A stretch of DNA of 64,000 nucleotides from Paenibacillus sp. UNC451MF. GTDB lineage: Bacteria; Bacillota; Bacilli; Paenibacillales; NBRC-103111. Below the pieces are notes generated by a model, which did no database searches, was not told the origin of the DNA, and saw only the letters and a program-made list of their open reading frames with translations. The stretch's first letter is position 1. Each line of letters starts with the position of its first letter. Both the position numbers and the translations under genes were made by a program. The stretch spans positions 62,001-126,000 of the forward strand of contig NZ_JMLS01000008.1 of assembly GCF_000686845.1 (NCBI RefSeq), given 5' to 3'. Shown piece by piece: positions 25,644 to 34,389 of this stretch.

Positions 25644-28600
25644 ATGAGGCCTATTTACTTGCAAATGGCTGGATTGCAAAGCTACCGTGAGCTGCAGGAG
25701 ATTGATTTCACAGCGCTGTGCGATGCTGGTGTGTTCGGGATCTTTGGGCCGACGGGAAGCGGCAAATCGACGATTCTGGATGCAATGACTTTGGCGCTAT
25801 TCGGTAAAGTCGAAAGAGCGGCTAATGGGACTCAGGGCATTATGAATCATGCAGAAACGACATTAACCGTATCGTTTACCTTTGAACTGGGCCACGCGTC
25901 CGGAGCGCAGCGCTACAGGGTAGACCGCCAGTTTAAACGAGGCGGTGAAGTGTCTGTCAATAATACGGTAAGCCGGCTTATTCACTATCAAGACGGTGAG
26001 ACAGTCGTACTGGCGGATAAAGCAGGGGAAGTAAATACGAAGGTGCAAGATATTTTGGGCCTGTCAATGCAGGACTTCACCAGAGCGGTTGTCCTGCCGC
26101 AGGGCAAATTCGCGGAGTTTCTTGCTCTGAAAGGCAGCGAACGGAGGCAAATGCTTCAACGTCTGTTCCATCTGGAGCCTTATGGGGACCAATTGAGCGC
26201 CAAAACGGCGACCCGTTTCAAGGAAACGGATGTGTCGATCAAGGAGCTCAGTGCCGAGCAGCAAGGGCTCGGCGATGCTTCTCAGCCTGCGCTCGATGCG
26301 GCTGCGGCTGCTCTTGATGCGGCGGCGCAGGCCGCTCAGCAGCTGCGCGAGCAGCTTGCCGCTTGCGAAGCGCGCGCCGCCGAGCAGCGCCGAGTGCGCG
26401 AGCTGCAGCTGGCGCTGGCGACTGCGCGGCAGCAGCATGCGCAGCACGTCGCCCGCGCGCCGCACGTGCTCGCGCTACAGGCGCAGCTCGCACGCGCTGC
26501 GCAGGCGGAGCTCGCGCAGCCGTACGCGCGCCAGCGCGAGCAGGCGCTGGCGCGGCTCTTGCGCGAGCGCGACGCGGCCGCGGGCGCCGAGGCTGCGCAG
26601 CGGAGCGCGCAGGCAGCGCTGACGCAAGCGCAAGCGGCGTATACGGCCGCCCGCGAGGCGCTCGCAGCGCAGGAGGCGCCGCTGCTGCTGCGCCTCGATA
26701 AGCTGCAGCAGGCGCTCGCGCTCGCGGCGGAGCTATCGCAGCAGCGTGAGGCTCAGACGCTGCTTGCCGCGCAGGAAGCGAAGTCGGCCGCGTCGCTAGC
26801 CGAAGCTCGGGAGCATTTACTGCGCGAGCAGGAGCTGCGCGACAAGGCAGTGAAGCGTCAGGCCGATCTGAAGGCGGAGCTCAAGCAGATAGAGGTGCCT
26901 AGCGAGATCCGTGAGCGGATGCAGGAAGCTCTGCAGGAGAAGCGGACGATTGAGCAGTGGAGGCGTCAGCTGGAGGAGCAGCGTCTTGAGCTTAATCGTC
27001 ATGAAGCTGAATTACAAGCCTTGCAGCAGGAGCAAGCATCTTTGCGGGACAAAGTAAGCCAGTGGGGGCAAGGCTTGGCCGGTTGGCTGCAAGAGGTGTC
27101 CGAGACATATGTGGCAACAAGCAGTCAGGATCAAAGGCTGACTCACATTATTGAAGCCGTTCCTAAGCTGCTGGCAGAGTACAAGGCTCAAGGCCGTGAA
27201 GCGGAATTGAGGGCAATGGCGGCAGCGTTAGCTGCTAAGCTCGAGCCCGGCGATCCTTGTCCGGTATGCGGATCCATGCATCATCCGGAGCCCTATTCGC
27301 TTCACGAGCTCGAAGCGGCAGCAGGCTCTGAAACCGACGCCGCACAGACTCGTCTGGAACAGCTGCAGCTTCAAGCAAGGCAGCAGCAGCTTGCAGCAAG
27401 TCAGCTGAAATTAAGCTTGAACGGGGTCGTCCAGCAGTGGAAGCCTGTGCTGCCACAGCTGCAAGCGAATGCGGCATTGGCGGAAGCCGCCGCAGCAATA
27501 GAAGCAATTGAAGCTTGGTCTTGGGGGCAGGAATCAGAGCAGGAAGAGGTCGCCCATAGCATTGAGGCAAGCGATCTGCCAGCAGCGGAGCAGAGGCTGC
27601 AAACATACTATCAGGAGGCTCAGAGCAGCTTACTTCAAGCGAATAAACAATATCAGCAGCTGCAAAAAAGGCTGCAGGAGCTTCTTCAGCTTAGAGGTAG
27701 CATAGATCGCTTAAATAGTGAGCTGCAATCCAAACAACATACCTTACATACGATTCTAACTGGAGTTCGGCACAAATCAGAGAGACTCCAACAAACCGTT
27801 GAGGAATTAACGGACACATGGAAACGTAAATTTACTGATATCGATTATGAGCTTGTCGAGATCGCCGCAGAGAAGCAGCGGTTGAACCAACAGTACGCTG
27901 AAGATATTCGTCAGCGATTGGATAAGAGTGTGGGCTTTATTGATGAAAAGCTATTATTGATCAGTGAAATTCAGCAGCGCATGAATGAGCTGGACCGCCA
28001 AAGCGTTCAACTCAAGACGGAATGGAAAAGCGTTCATCAGCAGGTTGAAGAGAAAGCGGCAAGACTGCTGGAATGGGCAGGTAATGAAGATGTACAAGCT
28101 CAGATTGCTGCTTCTTCCAAGCAATTGAATGGACTACGACAAACCAATGAGCAAACGAAGCTGGAGTATGAGACGGCTCAATCGGCTGGACAGCAAGCCG
28201 CACAATCGTTTGCAGCTGCACAGAAGGCGGCTCAGACCGCGGTAGAGCAGTCGGAGCAAGCTGAGGAGGAGTGGAAGCGTCAGGCAGCTTTACACAGCTT
28301 TGTATCGCCTGAAGAAGTTATGTCCTCTCTGGTTGCTGATGATGTTAAACGATCATGGTCAACGGAAGTTGAAGACTATAGCAAGCTGGAGCATCAGCTT
28401 AAGTCTCAGGAAAGTCAGCTCGCAGAGCAGCTAGGCGGACGCAGCATTACGGAGGAACAATGGGCAGCACTAGAGTTGGAACTCTCCGAGTGCAAGCGCC
28501 AGGATGAAGCTGCGCTTCAGGCTAAGGCGAAGGCAGAACGGGATTGGGAATCGCTCGAGGCCAAGCATGTGAGATGGAGCGAGCTTGAGGCACAGCGATT

Positions 28601-29126
28601 AGTCAAGCAAAGTGAACTCACGCTGCTAAGCAAGCTGCAGTCTGTATTGCGTGGGAATGCTTTCGTTGAATTTTTGGCGGAAGAGCAATTGATGCAGGTT
28701 AGCCGTGCGGCGTCGGAGCGTCTCGGACAGCTGACCCGGCAAAAATATGCGATCGAAGTCGATTCCTCGGGTGGGTTCATCATACGGGACGATTCCAACG
28801 GAGGGGTCAAAAGACCGGTTTCCACTTTATCCGGCGGTGAAACCTTCTTAACTTCCTTGTCGTTGGCTTTGGCATTATCCGCTCAAATTCAGTTGAAAGG
28901 ACAGTACCCATTGGAATTTTTCTTCCTTGACGAAGGCTTCGGTACGCTCGATCAGGATTTGCTGGAAACCGTGATTGTAGCGTTGGAGAAACTCCACTTC
29001 GATAAGCTTACTGTCGGCGTGATCAGCCATGTGCCGGAGCTACGGGCCCGGCTTCCTCGTCGACTGGTCGTCCAGCCTGCAGAAGCGGGAGGTAAAGGAA
29101 GCAGCGTTTATTTGGAAACCTTATAG
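25644..29126 (+). CDS. sbcC: Nuclease SbcCD subunit C (Rad50-like ATPase)
   Basis: 1160-residue SMC-like ATPase. Walker A is GPTGSGKST (about 35-43). Two long coiled-coil arms flank a zinc hook with CPVCGS (Cys539 and Cys542), the ABC signature is LSGGETFLTSLSLAL, and the Walker B motif FFLDEGFGTLD is near 1093-1103. Partner of SbcD. ATG 25644 is preferred over the TTG at 25638 because of its spacing from AAAGGGGG. The first arm contains a stretch (about 26250-26790) that is strikingly GC-rich and Ala/Gln/Glu/Arg-rich, unlike the rest of the gene. Confidence 0.95.
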   Translation: MRPIYLQMAGLQSYRELQEIDFTALCDAGVFGIFGPTGSGKSTILDAMTLALFGKVERAANGTQGIMNHAETTLTVSFTFELGHASGAQRYRVDRQFKRGGEVSVNNTVSRLIHYQDGETVVLADKAGEVNTKVQDILGLSMQDFTRAVVLPQGKFAEFLALKGSERRQMLQRLFHLEPYGDQLSAKTATRFKETDVSIKELSAEQQGLGDASQPALDAAAAALDAAAQAAQQLREQLAACEARAAEQRRVRELQLALATARQQHAQHVARAPHVLALQAQLARAAQAELAQPYARQREQALARLLRERDAAAGAEAAQRSAQAALTQAQAAYTAAREALAAQEAPLLLRLDKLQQALALAAELSQQREAQTLLAAQEAKSAASLAEAREHLLREQELRDKAVKRQADLKAELKQIEVPSEIRERMQEALQEKRTIEQWRRQLEEQRLELNRHEAELQALQQEQASLRDKVSQWGQGLAGWLQEVSETYVATSSQDQRLTHIIEAVPKLLAEYKAQGREAELRAMAAALAAKLEPGDPCPVCGSMHHPEPYSLHELEAAAGSETDAAQTRLEQLQLQARQQQLAASQLKLSLNGVVQQWKPVLPQLQANAALAEAAAAIEAIEAWSWGQESEQEEVAHSIEASDLPAAEQRLQTYYQEAQSSLLQANKQYQQLQKRLQELLQLRGSIDRLNSELQSKQHTLHTILTGVRHKSERLQQTVEELTDTWKRKFTDIDYELVEIAAEKQRLNQQYAEDIRQRLDKSVGFIDEKLLLISEIQQRMNELDRQSVQLKTEWKSVHQQVEEKAARLLEWAGNEDVQAQIAASSKQLNGLRQTNEQTKLEYETAQSAGQQAAQSFAAAQKAAQTAVEQSEQAEEEWKRQAALHSFVSPEEVMSSLVADDVKRSWSTEVEDYSKLEHQLKSQESQLAEQLGGRSITEEQWAALELELSECKRQDEAALQAKAKAERDWESLEAKHVRWSELEAQRLVKQSELTLLSKLQSVLRGNAFVEFLAEEQLMQVSRAASERLGQLTRQKYAIEVDSSGGFIIRDDSNGGVKRPVSTLSGGETFLTSLSLALALSAQIQLKGQYPLEFFFLDEGFGTLDQDLLETVIVALEKLHFDKLTVGVISHVPELRARLPRRLVVQPAEAGGKGSSVYLETL

Positions 29127-29211
29127 GGCGTAATTACGTAGTTACGTACAAAGAAGAATTTCGTTAGGCAACCGCAGCCGGTTTATAGGCAGCGTGAGAG
29201 GGGAGAGGAAT

Positions 29212-31338
29212 ATGGCTACTGCACCCAACATAGTATCCCGGTGTATCAAAAGCGTGCTTGCGTTAACTGTAGCTTGCGGGTTGTGGCTTGAAGCTTCCCC
29301 GGTGCAAGCTGATCCGATTTGGGATCGCTGGAAAGCTGCCGAATCGGCAGTCAATCAGGGCAATCCGAGTGAAGCTGTGCCTCATTGGGAGTTTCTAGTC
29401 GATTATTACGCCTCCATCGAAGACTGGCAGAGTGCTGCGTTGTTCTCTGGAAAGCTGGATGAATATTTTGACGGCATCCAAGATTACGACAATGCGATCC
29501 GCTACTACGAGCTGGAGAATAAATATTGGCTGCTTAATGGTAAGGATTGGGGGGCCGTTGACCTTCAACGTGCCGAACAGATTCGTACCATTCTTGATGT
29601 ATATATGTCCACTCAGGATACGGAGACATTGAAGAAACAAGGAGCGCCGGCTAATGGCAAGCTGGCCAAATTCGAGCCCGAGTATGGAATGTATATCGGA
29701 ATGTATTCCGAACAGGATCCCGCAATGCAAAATAATTTCACCAAATCAAAAGCTCTTTACGGAAAAAATCATGCACTGTATTTAGCTTACTCGCAGGTAG
29801 GAAATCCATTCCCGCAGCAGTACGCGGTTCGAGCCAAGGAAGCGGGTGCGGCATTGCAAATCGCTTGGGAGCCGTCCAAGGGACTGGACTCAGTACAAGA
29901 TGATGCATCGCTTCGGCAATGGGCACGTGCTGCCAAAGCTTCCGGTATTCCTATTTTTCTGCGGTATGCCAGTGAGATGAACGGAAATTGGGTCGTATGG
30001 CATGGCGATCCGCAAAAATATATAGAAAAGTTTAAGCTCGTCCATGATGTCATGGCAGAGGAAGCGCCGAACGTGGCAATGGTATGGAGTCCGGGAGATG
30101 TGCCCGCTTATTCCATGGATGCCTATTACCCAGGCGATGAATACGTCGATTGGGTCGGTGTCAGCCTGTATACGGAGCCGTATGAGAATGGCGATCCTAA
30201 GCAGGCTAACATGCAGGCGACAAGTCCAATCGAACGTCTGGACTATTTGTACAAAACATATTCTGAGCGGAAGCCTTTAATGATTAGCGAAACAGCAGTT
30301 TCTCATTATGCTCATATCCCTCAGGAATCATTTACGGATTATGGACTTTTGAATCTTCACCGGTTATATGAAATTATGCCGCTTAAATATCCTCGGTTGA
30401 AGTCGATAACGTACTTCAATGTGGATTTGAAAAATCGGGAATCACAAAACAATTATTTGCTCGGTGCTAACGAGCAAATGAAAAACCTTTACAGCCGTAT
30501 GATCGCTTCCCCGTTTTATTTATCCAAAGTAGAGCAGGGAGCGAAGCCGTCCGATGGGACTGGCCATGTGAAGCTGGATACTGAGCACAATGCGTTTACT
30601 GTCAAAACCAAATTAACGCCTTGGGTTAAAATTCCAGACATCTATATCGGTAAAATGGACTACGCGATCAATGGAGTAATCGTTCAATCCCAGACAAGTC
30701 CTCCATTTGGGATCGAGCTGGATGCAGGTCAAGTACCTGAGGGTTCTCAAATTAACTTAACGGTATACAATAAGAACGGAACCAAAGTGATCTCCAAGTC
30801 GTTTGACTTATCCTCCCAGGTTTCCGTCGTACTCGATGGCAAGCGGCAGGTCTATGAGCAGCCGCCCGTCATCCGGGACGGAAATACATTGACACCGTTA
30901 CGAGCCATCTTTGAAGCGATGGGAGCTACCGTCACTTGGGATGAGCGCACACAAACAGCGACAGGACGTAAAGGAAATACGACCATTTCCTTGAAAATCG
31001 GCGATCGTCAGGCGTTGAAGAACGGACAGCCGGTCCAGCTGGAAGCAGCCGCCCGGTTAATTAACGGTTATACAATGGCTCCTGCGCGTTTCATCGGAGA
31101 GGCTTTCGGAGGAGAGCTCAAGTGGGATGGCACGTCGAGGACGGTTACCATTAAATCTCTTAACGGCAAGACTGCCTTTAACTCCGCCGCTGCCTCAGGG
31201 CAAGCGGAAAGTCAGGAACAGCAACAACCCGATTCTCAGGAAGAATCGGGTTGGCTTTCCAAGCTTGTTTTTACTGCAGGGCTTGTTATTCAATCTGCAA
31301 TATCATTTATAGTTAATTTGGTGTCCTCTATACTCTAG
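29212..31338 (+). CDS. Secreted GH26-like glycosidase with stalk (copper-amine-oxidase-N-like) domain
   Basis: 708-residue exported protein. A signal peptide (ALTVACGLWLEASPVQA, cut before DPIWD) precedes a helical region (about 20-145) and a GH26-like barrel. Acid/base Glu255 is in RYASEMNGNW and candidate nucleophile Glu360 is in LMISETAVSH. A beta linker follows, then a copper-amine-oxidase N-terminal-like stalk domain (about 530-650; PPVIRDGNTLTPLRAIFEAM). The last 28 residues are strongly hydrophobic (WLSKLVFTAG...), possibly a membrane tether. GH26 enzymes act on beta-mannans or mixed-linked glucans; the substrate is inferred. I chose ATG 29212 over GTG 29194 because of AGAGGAA spacing. 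It converges with and overlaps the TetR-FAD gene by 11 bases. Confidence 0.82.
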   Translation: MATAPNIVSRCIKSVLALTVACGLWLEASPVQADPIWDRWKAAESAVNQGNPSEAVPHWEFLVDYYASIEDWQSAALFSGKLDEYFDGIQDYDNAIRYYELENKYWLLNGKDWGAVDLQRAEQIRTILDVYMSTQDTETLKKQGAPANGKLAKFEPEYGMYIGMYSEQDPAMQNNFTKSKALYGKNHALYLAYSQVGNPFPQQYAVRAKEAGAALQIAWEPSKGLDSVQDDASLRQWARAAKASGIPIFLRYASEMNGNWVVWHGDPQKYIEKFKLVHDVMAEEAPNVAMVWSPGDVPAYSMDAYYPGDEYVDWVGVSLYTEPYENGDPKQANMQATSPIERLDYLYKTYSERKPLMISETAVSHYAHIPQESFTDYGLLNLHRLYEIMPLKYPRLKSITYFNVDLKNRESQNNYLLGANEQMKNLYSRMIASPFYLSKVEQGAKPSDGTGHVKLDTEHNAFTVKTKLTPWVKIPDIYIGKMDYAINGVIVQSQTSPPFGIELDAGQVPEGSQINLTVYNKNGTKVISKSFDLSSQVSVVLDGKRQVYEQPPVIRDGNTLTPLRAIFEAMGATVTWDERTQTATGRKGNTTISLKIGDRQALKNGQPVQLEAAARLINGYTMAPARFIGEAFGGELKWDGTSRTVTIKSLNGKTAFNSAAASGQAESQEQQQPDSQEESGWLSKLVFTAGLVIQSAISFIVNLVSSIL

Positions 31339-33283
31339 CCGGTATTTTAACATCCTCGATAATCGCTTTCGCAACTAAGCGCGCGCTTGAAAATGCTCTT
31401 TCCGCCAGCTCACCTTTTCCGACACAACCATCTCCGCAGAAATAAAACGGTACATGATCCAGACGTGTAGGCAGCAGCTCGTTCGTTACGATATTTTTGA
31501 CGCTGGATACCATCGCTTTTTTGGAAACACGTTTCACAGCGGTTTCATCCCGCCATCCCGGATAGTAGTGATCGAACAAATCTTCCATTTGCTTCGTTTT
31601 CTTTTCCAAATAATCTTTGCGTTCCTGTTCGTCCGCGAAGCTATCGCTCAAGTAAGCAATACCTTGCAGCAATTGTCCACCTTCAGGTACTAACGTATGG
31701 TCTGTAGCCGAAACGTCGCTGATAAACAACTTGTTGTCCATATCACTAATATAGGAGAACGGTCGTGCTACAACACGTTTAAGGCCGATATCGTATACCA
31801 TAACCTCGGTAGCTGTATTATTCTCGTAAGGAGCGAGGAACGGTTCCCAAGGCGTGCCTTTAAGCAGCTTGCAGGTTTGCTGTACAGGCATTGCAAAGAT
31901 AACGCGGTCGAAGCTTTCTTCACGGTTTTTTGTTTTTAGTTGGTACTTACGGTCTGTGTACTGGATAGATTCAACGCCCTCTTGAAGCGCTAATTCCCAA
32001 CGTCCCGAAATTTCAATTTTTTGACGCAATTGATTCGTAATGACAGCCCAGCTTCCAAGTACATAGTTAACCGGACGGCTGGACAAGAACAGGTTATGAT
32101 AATATTCGCTGATAACGGGACCCGGCACCTTGCGCGCTTCTTCAGGCGTTATAAAGAAGTTGGAGCAGACCAGATGCTCCCATAGCTCCTTAACGTCCTC
32201 GTCTGCATCGGAATGGGCCAGATAGTCACCTAATGTATCGTAGTTCTTCACATTGTGGATATGGGCGATAATGGCAGTGATTTCTCCAACGAAGCGTACC
32301 TTTTGCATCGCGTTTAACAAATCGGTCCGCATCAGATTCACGAAATCCAAGGGTGCAGGAGTCAGTTGATCATGTTTGGCATACATTACTCTGCGTTTAT
32401 CCACCTGCTTGGAGCTGAAGGAAAGTCCAAGCTCGCGCTCCATCGTCGATATTTCGTGACGATCGATGCCGTAAATAGCATGAGCGCCGTAATTAAGCGT
32501 AAATCCTGCTTTTTCATAAGTAAACGCGCGGCCGCCCAATTGTGGACTTCTTTCAAAAAGTACGCCTTCCACACCATACTGCTCTGACAAATAAGCGGCT
32601 GCCGTCAAACCGGCCAATCCGCCTCCTATAACTGCAATTCTCATCTTTTTTTCCTCCTTAGCGCTATGCGCAAGCCATGCCGCATCCGGTCTGACTTGCC
32701 TCGTTTCTACCGAGATGGATGATTCTTGTTGTTCCAAACGTAGACCTGACCATACCCATGCCAGGTTGCTGCGCATTAAACCAGGTAAGTCCATTTCCTC
32801 TTGAGAGCACCACATCCACAATGTCCCTCTGTATGCGGTAATCAGCAGCTTAACTTTATTCGGCTCCGGGAGCCAGTGAAGCAGCCGATCGAACAGTAAT
32901 TGAAATTGTTCGTCTTCAATTTGTTTTACCGACTCATTTTGCAAAGACAGGGCGATTAAACTGCGTACCAGTCGAGGATACGCTTGAATATTCGACGCTA
33001 AGTCTAAAAAGAGCCTGTTGATATGTCCTTCCAAGGATAGGACTTGAGATGGGGTTTTTACGGCCCACTCGCTGATCGTTTGAATTTGCTTGCGGAAAAT
33101 TTCTCGCAAAATTTCATCTTTACCTTTGAAATAATGATAAAAGGTTCCTTTAGACGTGTTCGTAGCGGCGATGATGTCGTCAACTGATACTTGTTCGTAA
33201 CCACGCTCCATAAACAAATGAAGGGCAACCTCAATCATATATTCTCGTTTTTTTCTCGTTGCCGATCGCATCAACCGATTCAT
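31328..33283 (-). CDS. TetR-type regulator fused in frame to an FAD-dependent amine-oxidase-like protein
   Basis: One 651-residue frame joins two usually separate proteins. Residues 1-200 are a TetR/AcrR regulator with a helix-turn-helix (SVDDIIAATNTSKGTFYHYF). Residues 214-651 are an FAD oxidoreductase of the phytoene-desaturase/protoporphyrinogen-oxidase type (MRIAVIGGGLAGLTAAAYL, GGRAFTYEKAG, final YFCGDGCVGKG). No stop codon separates them. A strong AAGGAGG sits 8 bases before the internal ATG (32644), so the oxidoreductase can also start alone. Start at 33283 is inferred: an upstream ATG at 33316 lies inside the -10. A TetR-type palindrome covers the -35. Either a true fusion or a lost stop codon. 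Confidence 0.8.
   Translation of the reverse strand: MNRLMRSATRKKREYMIEVALHLFMERGYEQVSVDDIIAATNTSKGTFYHYFKGKDEILREIFRKQIQTISEWAVKTPSQVLSLEGHINRLFLDLASNIQAYPRLVRSLIALSLQNESVKQIEDEQFQLLFDRLLHWLPEPNKVKLLITAYRGTLWMWCSQEEMDLPGLMRSNLAWVWSGLRLEQQESSISVETRQVRPDAAWLAHSAKEEKKMRIAVIGGGLAGLTAAAYLSEQYGVEGVLFERSPQLGGRAFTYEKAGFTLNYGAHAIYGIDRHEISTMERELGLSFSSKQVDKRRVMYAKHDQLTPAPLDFVNLMRTDLLNAMQKVRFVGEITAIIAHIHNVKNYDTLGDYLAHSDADEDVKELWEHLVCSNFFITPEEARKVPGPVISEYYHNLFLSSRPVNYVLGSWAVITNQLRQKIEISGRWELALQEGVESIQYTDRKYQLKTKNREESFDRVIFAMPVQQTCKLLKGTPWEPFLAPYENNTATEVMVYDIGLKRVVARPFSYISDMDNKLFISDVSATDHTLVPEGGQLLQGIAYLSDSFADEQERKDYLEKKTKQMEDLFDHYYPGWRDETAVKRVSKKAMVSSVKNIVTNELLPTRLDHVPFYFCGDGCVGKGELAERAFSSARLVAKAIIEDVKIPARV
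32642..32661 (-). promoter_or_regulatory. Internal ribosome-binding site and start for the FAD domain
   Basis: On the minus strand AAGGAGG is followed 8 bases later by ATG (32644), the first codon of MRIAVIGGGLAGL. This is the normal start arrangement of a separate oxidoreductase gene, kept within the longer frame. Confidence 0.75.
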
Positions 33284-33314
33284 TCCGACCCACCCCACAA
33301 GTCTTTTCGGCTTC

Positions 33315-33343
33315 ATTATACATAATATTAGACTCGGAGTCTA
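33315..33343 (-). promoter_or_regulatory. Promoter of the TetR-FAD gene
   Basis: On the minus strand TAGACT (33343-33338), a 17-base spacer and TATAAT (33320-33315) form a promoter. The palindrome at 33329-33343 covers its -35 and part of the spacer. Confidence 0.65.
33329..33343. promoter_or_regulatory. TetR-type operator palindrome
   Basis: TAGACTCGGAGTCTA is a perfect 7-1-7 inverted repeat over the -35 and spacer of the TetR-FAD promoter, so autorepression is likely. Confidence 0.72.
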
Positions 33344-33426
33344 TAAGTGAAATAGGGTGTAAATGAATAGTTTGAACTTATATTTTGCGCAGTTGCAGTG
33401 TCCCTTTATGTACATCAAAAAAACAA

Positions 33427-33455
33427 TTGAAAGTGGGGGAAATCTGTGCTAATTT
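33427..33455 (+). promoter_or_regulatory. Promoter of the efeOBU operon
   Basis: TTGAAA (33427-33432), a 17-base spacer and TAATTT (33450-33455). The Fur-like box begins 3 bases after this -10. Confidence 0.65.
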
Positions 33456-33458
33456 ATT

Positions 33459-33473
33459 TGAGAATGATTATCA
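33459..33473. promoter_or_regulatory. Fur box of the efeOBU operon
   Basis: TGAGAATGATTATCA matches the Fur box TGATAATNATTATCA at all but one base. It lies directly after the -10 and 45 bases before efeO. This agrees with iron control of EfeUOB systems. Confidence 0.85.
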
Positions 33474-33518
33474 GTATCTATTAAGGCTCATTTTATTTTA
33501 AGGAGATGTCTTTCTATA

Positions 33519-34388
33519 ATGATTACCCGTAATGTCGTATCAGCAATCGTGATTTCATCAACATTAATTTTTACAGGATGCGGTGCCAATAAAGCGAGTG
33601 TGCAGCCTTCCCCGGCACCGGTAGCTAAGGATACGACCAATCAGGCCGCTCCTGCAGATAATGCCGCACTGAAGCCAGCTCTCGAGCAATACCGTAAATT
33701 TGTAATTGAGCAATGCGATTTATTCGTTAAGCAAACCGGTGATTTCGTAGCGGCAGTAAAAGCGGGAGATCTTGCGAAAAGTCAGGCGTTATATGCTCCA
33801 GCACGCATGTATTATGAAAGAATTGAGCCTATTGCTGAAGCATTAGGAGATCTTGATCCGGATATCGATGCACGTGAGGATGATGTTGATCCAAAAGAGT
33901 GGAAAGGATTCCACAAGCTTGAAAAATCATTGTGGCAGGATAAGACGACGAAGGGACAAGAAGCTGTAGCGGATGAACTGTTGAAAAACAGTAAGCTGCT
34001 TAGAGCCAAGGTAGAAACAGTAGAGATTGATGCTAATATGCTTGTTACCGGAGCGGTAGAGCTGCTGAATGAAGTTTCTGCTACGAAAGTGACGGGCGAG
34101 GAAGAACGTTATTCACATACGGATTTGTATGATTTTGCTGCGAATGTGGAAGGTGCCGGTAAAATTTTTGAAATTTTGAAACCGGAGCTTCAGAAGAAAG
34201 ACACTGCGTTAGTTAAAACCATTGATGATCGTTTTAAAGAGCTCACGGGATTGCTAACTCCTTATAAAAAAGACAATGGTTATATATTGTATACCGAGCT
34301 TAAGCCAGACCAAGTGAAAAAGCTGAGTCAGTCTATCGACGCGTTGGCAGAGCCGCTTTCGAATATGGGTAAATTGTTGGGGGCGTAG
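33519..34388 (+). CDS. efeO: Iron-uptake lipoprotein EfeO/EfeM (M75 imelysin domain)
   Basis: 289-residue lipoprotein that binds iron for the EfeU permease. The lipobox is LIFTGC (Cys near 21). The M75/imelysin domain has GFHKLEKSLW with the HxxE motif (His132, Glu135). It lacks the N-terminal cupredoxin domain of long EfeO, so it is the short EfeM type common in Bacillota. ATG 33519 follows AAGGAGATG. First gene of the efeO-efeB-efeU operon; efeB starts 1 base after its stop. Confidence 0.93.
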   Translation: MITRNVVSAIVISSTLIFTGCGANKASVQPSPAPVAKDTTNQAAPADNAALKPALEQYRKFVIEQCDLFVKQTGDFVAAVKAGDLAKSQALYAPARMYYERIEPIAEALGDLDPDIDAREDDVDPKEWKGFHKLEKSLWQDKTTKGQEAVADELLKNSKLLRAKVETVEIDANMLVTGAVELLNEVSATKVTGEEERYSHTDLYDFAANVEGAGKIFEILKPELQKKDTALVKTIDDRFKELTGLLTPYKKDNGYILYTELKPDQVKKLSQSIDALAEPLSNMGKLLGA

Positions 34389-34389
34389 C

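Noticed and set aside
26230-26701. Plus-strand Ala/Arg-rich open frames in the sbcC GC-rich patch
   Set aside because: High GC removes stop codons from other frames; the proteins are low-complexity and sbcC is clearly the real frame.
33314-33316. ATG at 33316 as the start of the TetR-FAD protein
   Set aside because: This codon overlaps the -10 element TATAAT and has no ribosome-binding site; the ATG at 33283 is more likely.
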